Below are positions 12,067 to 22,690 of a stretch of 64,000 nucleotides of DNA, one piece after another. A program made the position numbers and the translations under genes. The stretch is from positions 10,159,915-10,223,914 of the forward strand of contig OU342817.1 in NCBI GenBank assembly GCA_910591455.2, read 5' to 3'. Within the stretch, counting starts at the first letter, position 1. Each line of letters starts with the position of its first letter. The stretch is from Pholis gunnellus (Eukaryota > Chordata > Actinopteri > Perciformes > Pholidae). Under the pieces are notes generated by a model. The model was not told the DNA's origin. It ran no database searches and saw only the letters and a program-made list of their open reading frames with translations.

Positions 12067-14060
12067 GGAGAACGATGATAAAAGTTGCAATTTAAAGTTC
12101 ATACATAAAAGGGTGAGCTAACAAATAATTAGCAGTGGGAAGAAAAAGACATCAACTTGTCTGCCAAATGGAGGTTTAAAGATAATTCATAAAGAAGAGT
12201 GGAATTCACCGGTGCCCAAGTCTTAAGGGACCGTGGAACGAGTAGCCAATATCCACATGTTATACACACCGCCTGTTTCCAATAATATTACCCTTGCAGG
12301 TGATGACAGGTTGAAAAGTGATTTACCTGAGCGGGCTTTTATTACAAATCTTTCTTGCACCATTCCCTCTGCTACTTAAGGAATCAGGCTTGCTTCATTG
12401 CTGAACTGAAACCCAGTACTAAATACCATAGATGGCTCCCAACTGTTTTTGAATCTCATGATAAAGATGGATGAGGTGAGATCGCACTATCGCAGGATCT
12501 GCGACTGGCACTGTCACTGCAAAATGATTAACTTTGTTTGTGGGAAAGATGGAAGCTAAAGTTTAATTCATGCAACCACACTCCTTCGATAAAAGTTCTC
12601 CAAAAAGGTACACAACTAATAAAATCAACAGGAAAAGAAAGAGAGAAAAGAAAAATCTGCAGTTGGCATTGTAGCCAACCATGACAGCAAACTGTGTCTT
12701 CTCAATTGAAATGTCCTCTGAGAAACATTTTTTTTTTTCCACCAGTGGCTTTTTCATTATTTTCTTTTAGAATCCACATCCAAAGCAGTGTACTTAGTGC
12801 ATGTTTTCATAGATTCAGAACCAGTCATCTGGGTTTTGTCTCCTTCTTTAATGTGCCAAGGGGGAAGGCAGAGATGGAGGCTGTTCTACCAGGAAATATA
12901 GGTATCTAATAGATCTACTCCCCACTCGTATTTTGACAGCAATGGCAGGTCTGGTGAACTAATGGCATACTTCTCTTTCTGCCAGGGGGGAGAAATGCTT
13001 CGCCACAGGGGAAGCCACAGTCCTAATAGGCAGCTGGAAAAAGAGAGGCAGACATAAACTTCTGCCCTGGTCGCTCTCAGAAGAAGACAACTCTCCAAAT
13101 AACGTATACGGAATTAGGACAGACTTTTATATGATTCATTTTATGTGAGCGGTTAAAACGGGGCAAAATATCCACAGATAATCTGAATTTGATCGTATTT
13201 CACTGAGACATGTGCTTCCCCTTTCCTGGATAACTGAGGCATGTAATAAAACACACACTGTTTGAGTTGCTTCCCCTGAACCCTAGAGCCCCTAGAAATG
13301 GTGTTTAAAGTTATGTGAAAGTTTATGAATTTCATATTTGAGAAAGGGGGTGAAAACCCAAAAGCAGGCAGGTAAAAAGAGTAAAGACTGGAGGATTACA
13401 GAACTGTTTTCAAAGTAACTGCATCGTCGATACAGTTAAGAATGAATATTTGTATAAATTATTCAAATAAAGCTATAGTTTCGGTAATGAGGGGTACATT
13501 TTGTCTCAAGTCAGATGAAAAAAGAGGATTGTTTAAACTATATTCTGGGAAATGATCATGACTAATTTAGGATGCTTGACAGAAATTTAAGAACGAAAGT
13601 AAACGCTACGACACTGGACAATCATTCGGCAATTCTCATAGACTGCTGTAGTTTTCCAAAAATAGGATACTAGGTCATAAGATCACCAGGGATTCTTGTC
13701 TGCAGATTAAATCTTTTCACTTTTGATAATTAGAGAAGAAATTGTCCATAAAGGGTACTTTAATAAACATAATGGAAACAAGCATAATTACAAACAGGAT
13801 TCAGACAATTAATTTGATGAAACAGAGCCGTGGGGTCGAACCGGCGGAGTGAAATCATTAGAGGGGTCTTTTTTTTACTACTGATCTGAGATCTTTTTGT
13901 AATAATTACTTGACATTTAACTGCTGTTATATGAACATGTGGAATATAATTAATGGTCTCTGTAGTATTTGGGGAGACAAAAAAAGAAAACAGCTGTGTT
14001 TCATAAGAGAAAGACCAGAATTTGAAGCATGCATGATTTGAGAGCTCATGAATTACTTTT

Positions 14061-14064
<4 letters not shown>
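12067..14064. other. Intergenic sequence with two candidate regulatory islands
   Basis: No gene is seen. Non-repetitive islands at about 12230-12450 and 13770-13985 are rich in ATTA/TAAT cores and carry no repeat signature. The remainder is ordinary AT-rich sequence. Confidence 0.6.
13770..13985. promoter_or_regulatory. Candidate enhancer-like island (homeodomain-type motif cluster)
   Basis: Within about 150 bases there are AATTAATTTGATGA (13807-13820), AAATCATTA (13852-13860), TAATAATTACTT (13900-13911) and ATAATTAATGG (13947-13956). There is no dispersed-repeat wording or microsatellite here. Such clusters are typical of vertebrate conserved non-coding elements, but conservation was not tested. 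Confidence 0.25.

Positions 14065-14112
<48 letters not shown>
14065..14112. repeat. (TG)n microsatellite
   Basis: A perfect TG tract of 48 bases, flanked on the left by a T-rich stretch and on the right by GC-richer unique sequence. Confidence 0.97.
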
Positions 14113-14113
<1 letters not shown>

Positions 14114-14480
14114 CCTTCATGCCGGCCTCTCGTGTGCTGGAGTGCAGAGCATGAAATAGCTCTAAATTGGCTGTGTTTGCCCTCAGAGGAGCGCTCTTTT
14201 GAGATCATATCCTAATCCCTCAGAGAGGCGGTCCACAGGGTCGCTGCTTATTCAATTAGTCCCAAGCTTTGGCTCTAAACATGGTAGGGCAGCAAAGAGT
14301 GTGAGAAAGTGTGGAGATAGAGGATGGTGGTCTGTGTGAGTTTGTTGGAGGTGGTGGTGTGTGGCCGCTGGCCGAGCTGCATCTGTTTACATTGAATATT
14401 GTGACAGCCATTCTTTTATCACGCAGCGCTGAAGAAGCAGGAATCATCTGAGACAAGTTCATGAAAGACTGACAATATTT
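14113..14480. promoter_or_regulatory. Candidate enhancer-like island with Otx/Pitx-, homeodomain- and Forkhead-type words
   Basis: This non-repetitive sequence holds TAATCC at 14213-14218, CAATTAG at 14253-14259 and a Forkhead-type TGTTTACAT at 14384-14392, followed by ATTGAATATTGTGACAGCC-type sequence. No coding potential was seen. Function is inferred from motif clustering only. Confidence 0.28.
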
Positions 14481-14917
14481 TGTGATATGAAGTGCTGAGT
14501 GTAGTTGGGGTCTCTCGCCAGAGGGTGGCGCCTATATGACATCTCATAAGTGGGTGTTAATAACTTTGGGAGTTTCATAAAAGGGACAGAAGATTCCTGA
14601 AGGGTCATCACTATAGCCTGAAGCCCCTGTCACCAAGTTTGGACTTAAATTCCATGCAAAGTACTCAAGTTCTTCTTCATTTGTAAAACTTGCGTGCAAA
14701 AGAAAAGCATCACATTTATAGCATTCACTAGGACAACTTGGTAAAGGCAGCAGCTGAACTTTCAAGCACGGCTGTTACCTTTGTGTGCAGTGATAAGTGG
14801 GTCTGGCCATACTAAATGTAATTTTATGCATAGACTAACAGAGAAGAACTGTAGAAAAGTTAGGCACATATTGTACTGCAGTTGTTGCCATATATTTGTG
14901 ATGCTGTCCAAATGATT

Positions 14918-14920
<3 letters not shown>
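14481..14920. other. Intergenic sequence, nothing notable
   Basis: Unique-looking sequence with no gene, no recognisable repeat and no strong motif cluster. Confidence 0.55.

Positions 14921-14978
<58 letters not shown>
14921..14978. repeat. (AC)n microsatellite
   Basis: A perfect AC tract of 58 bases, one of the longest pure tracts in the window and likely polymorphic. Confidence 0.98.
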
Positions 14979-14980
<2 letters not shown>

Positions 14981-17900
14981 ATATAGAGCTACCTCTAACA
15001 GTAACAGCAGCACCAAATGAGGAAATTATTCAGGGGACCCAAAACTGGACAGGGGGTCTAAAAGAAAACAGTGCGTTGCTGTTACAGGGCCTTACTGAGC
15101 TGCTGGCTGTCAGGATGACCAAAAGGAACTTCTCTTCATGTCCAATTTGGGTCATAGTTTTGTAATTTTGGCCATCATTCAAAAAGGTAATAATTTAATG
15201 TCACTGCACGGGACATCCCCACATGAATGACCATACATGGTGTGAAACAATAATACAGAACCACTTCAAAATAAGTGAAAGACGATATTGAAGACGAGAA
15301 TTTATGAATGATAAGATGCTGGACAAAATGTGAGTGCTGATTGGACGACCCAAGTTATCAAAAACTGTTGTCGTGTCTCAGATGACCAACTGTCATGACT
15401 GATACAAATGTGTGAAGCTTATTTGCCTACTGAGGATCCCTGGTGTTGAGTTGGCTCATGAAATGAAGCCGAGTCACGGTGGAAACGGAAGCCAAAAACA
15501 GTTGAAACAGTTGAGATATCGAACACCTGTTAGCCTTAATTCATTGGGTGTCATCAAACAACTGTAAAGACTAAACCTCTCATCTAAAGGGAAATTAGGA
15601 AAAGAGCTTTCAACTTTCATTTGCCTCTGCAAACTTGAAATGCATATAGAAAGTTAGAAATATAAAATGTGTTCTATTTGTTGTAATTTTAACAACCGGT
15701 CCAAATTTAAAGGAAAGAATCTCATTCAGGGTATAATCTGAAAAACAAAATTACATTAAATGTTTTTATAAATGTCTCGCTTGCTTCTGGGTTTGATTTT
15801 CAGGGCACTGCCTCCTCCTTTGTCTGCAGGGAAAAAAGAGGAATATGTCTGTGTTACGGTGAGCTGATAGACAGTGACATTTAGACTAAACAAGGTTGGA
15901 GGTGATGACAGGAGCTGTGGAATCCAAGGGTGGAGAGCTCACCCCTGCCAACACTGCTTGTCATTCTGGAGGTTTACTGGCTGTGACATTAGGTTCCACG
16001 TGTACCGTCACATCCACCTCAAGCCGTCTCCTGACCACCATCGTGCTTTAAACTATCTGTATCAGTTTACACTGCTTCATGCAGACCTTCAACCTTTTCA
16101 CATTTTGAATCAGCACCATTTGTAATTACAATTTTTGCACTTTAAAAAGCGGCCACAGTAAGTCACCCGGTAAGAAATGGCTGGACAACTTCAAATGAAT
16201 GCTAATTTGGTCCGCTGGATGTGTGAATATGTGTGTGACTGTAGACAAAAGGTGATATGTCAGTGCTGCTTTTACAGCTTACTTTTGTTGCCTCCAGTTG
16301 GCCCAAAAAAATCTGTTAATACAAGATTTAAATTCTGAGGTTTTGAATAATATACTTGTTTGCTTTTTTATCCACTGACATGAAAAATACCAAATACCGC
16401 CATCTGAGTTGTTACTACAGAGATGGCGGGTTTAGCTGAGCGTAGCACAGACACTGGGGGAAAAAGCTTGTTCTGTCAAGAATGCCGTCTCCTTTACATA
16501 TTGTATATTGTGTCTTATGTATAAACATACATCTTTGAAATTGTGGGTTCGGGAGCCAGGTAGTTCTTTTTGAACTTATATCATAGACTAAAGGCAGCTA
16601 CTTATTGATTGCCTGATAACATGTTAGTTAGAAGATAAAGTGAAAGGAAGTTTGTTTTTTGGTTGTAAAGCAATCAGGGTAGGCAAGCATATCTCGTAGA
16701 AATTACATTTATAGAACTGCAACAGAAAATACGTTTTGAAAGAAACACAATATGCTGCTCAGATTGTGTTTGTTTTATCAAGATCTGAAAACGCTGTCAA
16801 TGGATGTATCTGCACCATTGAAGATACTGAATGTATCTACAAACCTGAAAATGTATTTGACAATCTGTTTGTATTTATGTTTTCGAACAAAATCCACTTA
16901 GAGCAACTAAAGCATGATAGCACTTTGTATGGTTATGTTGAGGGATTCACATCACTGGGTTAAGGTTTGAGAAACTTTCTTGATTGGATACTGAAAATGG
17001 CAGAGACCTGAAATATGATTCAGGAACGATTCATCAATTAAAATTGAGCCAAGTCTACATTCTTTCTCTAACCACGGGACTGCTGGTGTGACCACCGGAT
17101 TTATGAAGACCGGGTCTTTGTTGTCAAAGTCCTGTGCATTGTACAATCACTATCACCACCTCAAATTCCTCCCTACGACCTTTGTACATAAAGATGTAAC
17201 CCTTCCCTTGTGGAGAAATGTTGCTATGAATGTATCCAGGCAGGTTCAAATTAAGTTTCCCAACAGAATGTATTGCCTAAACAAATTGGTGGTATTATAA
17301 ATGTAATATTTAAGAGTTCAGCCAGGTCAGAGCCGGTCAGCGGGACGATTTGATCGTGAAAAATGCTCTACAGATTACAGAACATACACGTTGACAGTGG
17401 AAATGTGGATTATGTAGCAGGAGTCGTTTGAAGAGTTTCTATGGATCTTTTTGTTTTTGCCTGCCATGAAACATTTTACTCTTGGAATCTAACGTTTTAC
17501 AGTCCTTCAACTCTACACATGCTGGCCCTTTTATTCTTAAAGGATACCTTTTGGTGGAATACCACTTTAAAAACGAATTTCTTTTATTTTTCTGACATAT
17601 ATAGCAAGTGTCTGTTTCCAAAAGCGTTCTATTTTTAATCACTTCACGAATAGCAAGCACAGGATAACTCGAATCTTCTTGTTGCATTGACCTCGGTACT
17701 TTCTTTGGCAAACCATTGCAGTGTGCAGGCACATTTTTTTCAACCCAGCTGAATAAAAAGACGAAACCTCATTCAGATGAGGTACAAATGAGTGTGGTAC
17801 AACGGAGCCAACTGAGAGTTCTCCGTGCTGCGGTGTGGGCCGACCTGCAGCCAACTAGTCTTTCAGCAAGCCAGCCTCTGTCAGACCAGGCAGTCCAGAG

Positions 17901-19920
17901 TGCATAGCTTACCGGAAACCAGGGCAGTTTGATTGAGTTCCTGTTATTGACTGCTTTTTTTGTGGAGAGCAGGTTTCTGCCAGGTTAATTTTTTCCTCTG
18001 CCAGCTGTCAGAACACAGTCTGTACAGAACCGCACACCCAAGCACTCAAGGCCCCACCGACGCTTTCAACTCCAAATAGTCATTTGTCATCCAAACGCAC
18101 GCATGCAATATTTGATAAGCAATTCAAAGTGAACGTTCTCTTCTTCTCCACAGATTGTGTGCAAGGATACTGCATGCTGTGTCCTATACAGCTGCTTCTG
18201 TGTGCGCCGGAGAAGGAAACCCATAATGTCCCTCAGACAGTAAATCAGCCTGGGGATTGGGATGCTCCCGTTCAGAGGAGGGCTAACTATGTGGGATGGA
18301 AGCAGTGGAGGTTAGGCGGTGAGAGGTAATGCATTGTTTGGCTTCTGTCCCAGCCCATATGAGGCCGGTGCTGGCTGGAAACCCTGAAAGATGTGTTTGT
18401 TGTACAATAAGTTGTAGCACCATTGCCATCTGGGTAAAGACCTTCGGTCAGCGCTGCACAGACGTGTGTGTGGTTCTCCGTGCCAGAAATAATAATAATA
18501 AAACAAAGGGGCCCATTCATTCCTCCTCCCCCAAGATGAATTTACCGCTGTAATGATATTAGAGGTTCAGGGAGGATTAGCAAAGTAGCATACTCTTTTA
18601 TTTTTATATTTTAATGTCACTGCTAAGGGCATCCAACGTCCTTAAATCCATTTGAAAAGGTCTTAGTCTTCCCGTGGTATGACTTTTGTGTCAAAATGAT
18701 AGCAAGGTCTTCCAAATCTGTTCAGGAAAAATAGAAAAGGAGTTAGCCTAAAGTCAAGGTAGTGATCGTTAAATGGCATGGGTCTTTTTTAAATGAAGTC
18801 AATCAAAGAAGTCCCTGTATGAAACAATCTAAAGAAGAGACACACCATCATTCCTCAGATTTCTAGATGTGTTCATGTTATATGTCTAGACAAACACCCA
18901 CCCCTCCACTCTCTTCCTTCAGCCATATCCACATCCTCTTCCGGCTACCGTCCGAAGTGAGTGAAGCATGATATGAAGACTGCTATAAACTGCTGAGATC
19001 CCAGGTGGGTAAGAGGAGGATTGTGAGGTGTTCATCACCTAGTCTGTCTCTCAAATCACCTCTTCCTTACTTCTTGTTTTCATTAACACGACCTTATTAA
19101 TGCGGCCTTGTTAATGCACTGTACAATTGAATGTATTTTTTTGTCGTTCTATTGTTGCTGCTGTGATCTGATGTTTATGGCCTGTTATGTGTTGGATGCA
19201 TAACCTGTCTTGGATAGGTTCCGCTTGGAAAAGATGTTATGATCTCAATGGGATTTCCAAAAAGGTTATATCATTTGCTATAATTTACCCGTCGCCTTTT
19301 AATTTGACTGAGCGAGAAATATGCAGAAATTTCCCAAATGAAAAAATTGTTTTGATAACTTATTTAACACTTCTTCTCATAAAATGAGGCTGTGACGGTG
19401 AAGGTGTTTCTAAGGGATGACGTACAATATATCACATATTTATTTATATCCAGAAGAACATTAAAACACTATCAATGTTGCATTACAACATGTCATAAAA
19501 GGGCTCTCTACTGACCCCATATTGATTTGGAGCAACCACCAAGCCACCTGTCAGCAAACACAGCAATCCATTAAGAGCTACCCAGTGGTGCTGATTGCTT
19601 TGCCCCTGACCCCAGCTGCTTGTTTACTCAGGGCATGGTTGCCAGTGGGGGGACATTGGGGGTGGAGAGGAATGATTTGAATTCCATTGAGTTGAGTTGT
19701 GGTGAGGGTTGCAGGTCCCTTTTCCACCACCTTCTATCCCCTCCACCCACACTCACAAACACCCAGTCAGTCTCTGTGTGATGGGCTGAAGCCAGGCTCC
19801 TGACACACCGCCGGCCCACTGCCTGCCTGGGTAGAGCGGGGATGTGTTGATACAGCTGGGGTAGGCAGAGGTGCCGAGAAGTCAAGTGACTTGACCGGGG
19901 TCAAAGCACCTCTCTCAGCC
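14979..19920. other. Intergenic sequence, no gene seen
   Basis: No exon or RNA gene is recognised. Moderately GC-rich, repeat-free stretches occur at about 17880-18090, 18240-18540 and 19500-19700. The last has a TGTTTACTC Forkhead-type word at 19621-19629. The rest is AT-rich with short open frames only. Confidence 0.55.
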
Positions 19921-19927
19921 ACACACA

Positions 19928-19996
<69 letters not shown>
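19921..19996. repeat. (AC)n microsatellite with one interruption
   Basis: A tract of about 76 bases with a single T interruption (acatac) near 19932-19936. It produces meaningless Thr-His or Val-Cys open frames on both strands. Confidence 0.98.
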
Positions 19997-19998
<2 letters not shown>

Positions 19999-21024
19999 TC
20001 GCATGTGCATAGACTCACACACTATGTCTTTATCATCTTTCTTAGCAGGGACTGCCTTCAATTTCTCCTCTGGCAAGTTTTATAGTCTGTACAGCATTTG
20101 GTCTGGAATGTGTTTATGAAACACCCCTTAGATTGCCTGTTCTTCCTTCCTCTGTGGATTATACCAACCTTTCAACATGGGCACACTTTTAAGTCTACCT
20201 CAGCTCTCACCTTTCTTGTTTCTGTAGTTGACTTAATCTTTGTGAGAGCCAAGAACAGCGCAGGAAGGCACATAGACCACAAAGGAAGCTAACATCCTTC
20301 TCACTGCTGGGTCTGTTGAATGTTTTGCTTCAATCGTTGACCAGTAGGAGGTGCATTGTATGTTGAGTCACAGCCTTATCATCAATGAGTGAATGTTTTT
20401 GACTGCTGGTGCACAATTATTGCTTCCTTCTACCTCTAATCTTTTCCAACAGATTTATTATGGGTTTGAATGAAGAGGCTCATACGCTAAGTTGTCTTTT
20501 TCTTTCCAGTGGTGCTCTGGAATAAGGTATAATATTACAGACAGATCCCCAGAGCACCACAGCGCCAGCCTGGTTCTGTACTCTGCCCAGGTCTCCATCT
20601 CTATATGCCTGAGGTTGTGTTAGACTGACCGCTCTTCGCTGTTCTGACAGGGTAGGAGCGTGTTTCCACCTCATGAGTCAGCTCGCGGAGGCCCAGGTGT
20701 TTTTAATCCAAACTCCGAACAGTCCCTGAAGAAGATTGATGAGCCTTGTTATATGTGTCCAGACAAATAGTAACTACACTCAGCCATGCCAGACGGCACA
20801 CACACACACGCACACTCTCTCTCTTAATTGGTGTGCTTTTGAGTGAATTATTGAGTGAGGGAGTGAGTGAAGGACTGTATGTAAACATCTGAGTGTGTGT
20901 AAAGGTGTGTGTCTCCTTGTATAGGTGTTGGTGTAGGGCAAAAATAAGTTTTACGTTTAACTGGAACGAAGAGTCCTCTTCTCAGGTCAAACGACTTCAG
21001 TAAAAATCCTATGAAGAAAAAACA
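19997..21024. other. Intergenic sequence with a short perfect stem-loop
   Basis: No gene is seen. A perfect 12-bp inverted repeat, GTGGTGCTCTGG (20509-20520) and its complement (20549-20560), encloses a 28-base loop. A short CA tract lies near 20798-20812. Confidence 0.55.
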
Positions 21025-22690
21025 AGACTAAGGCCCCTGATCACACCGAGATGCGTCGCTACAGGTGCAGCCACTTCAAAAACTCTTTAGCAAAGTGTGT
21101 CGTGATGCGCCTGTGGCGTGGGGCTGAAACCCAGAGATCAAATATGAGTAAAGCTAAAATAGATGGATTGAAGCAAAAAATGTTTTTGCCGGCAAGCGTT
21201 TCTTAGATTTAACGCACCAAATTTGAAGTGGATCTTACAGAGGAGGAGGAGTTTGTTAAAGTATAGCGACTAGAAATCAAGGGAAAATTAACACTAAAAT
21301 CGAAATGGTCAACTTCCTGTTCATTTTAGAGCAAGATCCCTGACACTTTTTTTTATGTCTTTATGTGATACACGTTCCTACCAAATTTCATACATGTAGG
21401 TCAAACGTAGCGCTGGGGCTGCGTTGTTGAATATTTGTGGGGGGCGCTATCGAGGCAATTTGAAACGGTCAAGCCAAAAAACCATAAGAAATATTTATTT
21501 CCATCACCTATGACACCTGTGCAAAGTTCCAAGGCTTGTTGAGAACCCTAAGCCACAGAAAAATACGCTTCCTTTTTCATGGCAAATGACATGGCAACAG
21601 CGTCAACTCATACGATTCATGATGAAGCATCATCAATGTCTTAAAGCTTACCTTACCAGATTTCAGACTGATCTGGGCAACTTCCTAGGAGGAGTACATC
21701 AAAGTATAAAACTTGTCATTTCCTTTTTTGCCAGTAAGTGGCGTGATGACTTTATGAATATGTTGGTATGGAAATGTGCTCAGGCCTGGACCAGCATCAT
21801 GCATAAGATGTTTGGGGCAGATTAGATAAAGTACCTTGGAGTTACAACAACTTTGTCTTCCATGGCGAACGACACGAAATGGGTGTGAAATGGGCACCAC
21901 ATAAAATCAAGGTCGTTCAATGACAGTACACCATTTTAGCAACTTTTCATCAGTAATGTCTTTAGACCATCCTGATCAAATTTGAAGTTGATCGCATGAA
22001 TTCTGTGGGAGGAGTTCGTTAAAGTACGCCTGAAAACGATGAAAATTGACAAAAAAGCCAAACATGGCCTAACTACTGCATCGCTCCCGAGTGATTGAAT
22101 GGAATGAACATTTTAGGGTACGTAACAGGATGCGATGTGCACATATGCGACAAATTTCGCGATTATAGGTTAAATGGTTTTGAAGTTATCAGTATTGAAA
22201 AACAAAACCAAGCCCTATTAAGTTCATTGGTCCATATCTTCTAAACGAAATTAGATATCTAAAAGTTTTTGATACAATTTTATTTTATAGATCCAATACT
22301 GATCCACAGCAAATTTAGTAGCGTTCAGACCCAGCGTCTAGGAGGAATTTAACAAAAATTTGTTTTTCACAAAATTTAAAATGACGGAAAATGTTTGAAG
22401 GCGGAGCTTAGGGGTCCAAGAGGATTTTTTGTAGACCTCATTCTGTTGCATGTGTGTGGAAAGTTTCAAGTTAATCGGACATACGGGATGAGGGGGCTAC
22501 ATTTTTCACCAGTCCTGATAGGCATGCCAACTTTGGTGAGTTTTCGAATATGATAAAGCCCCCCAAAAGGCGATTCATTGGAGAGAAAAATAATAATAAT
22601 TCCTACAGTTTCAATAGGATCCTCGCGGTCCGACGTTGTCGATGCTCGGGCCCTGATGAATGCGTTGCTCTGAAACTGCTGGATGTGTAA
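21025..22690. mobile_element. Composite of non-coding teleost dispersed repeats
   Basis: The left part (about 21030-21130) begins ggcccctgatcacaccgagatgcg, like a MITE end. The longer part reads like a widespread fish repeat with recurrent phrases: aaatttgaagtggatc, ggaggaggagtttgttaaag, caacttcctgttcattttag, gggggcgctatcgaggcaa, gtgagttttcgaatatgataa. It ends in gtcgatgctcgggccctga at about 22639-22657, after an AATAAT patch and tttcaataggatcctcgcgg. Internal near-repetition (aggaggagt followed by taaagta) occurs several times, at about 21245, 21690 and 22010. Family name is not assigned. An internal 79-codon frame (21586-21825) is not a recognisable protein. Confidence 0.7.

Noticed and set aside
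13820..13860. ggtcgaacc as a tRNA B box
   Set aside because: No matching A box or cloverleaf upstream.
19767..20085. Cys/Val-rich and His/Thr-rich frames on both strands
   Set aside because: These are translations of the (AC)n microsatellite. The same applies to frames over the CA/GT tracts near 9.2, 14.9, 26.3, 29.5, 41.5 and 49.4 kb.
21586..21825. 79-codon frame considered as a transposase fragment
   Set aside because: No catalytic or DNA-binding motif is visible and the surrounding sequence reads as a non-coding repeat.
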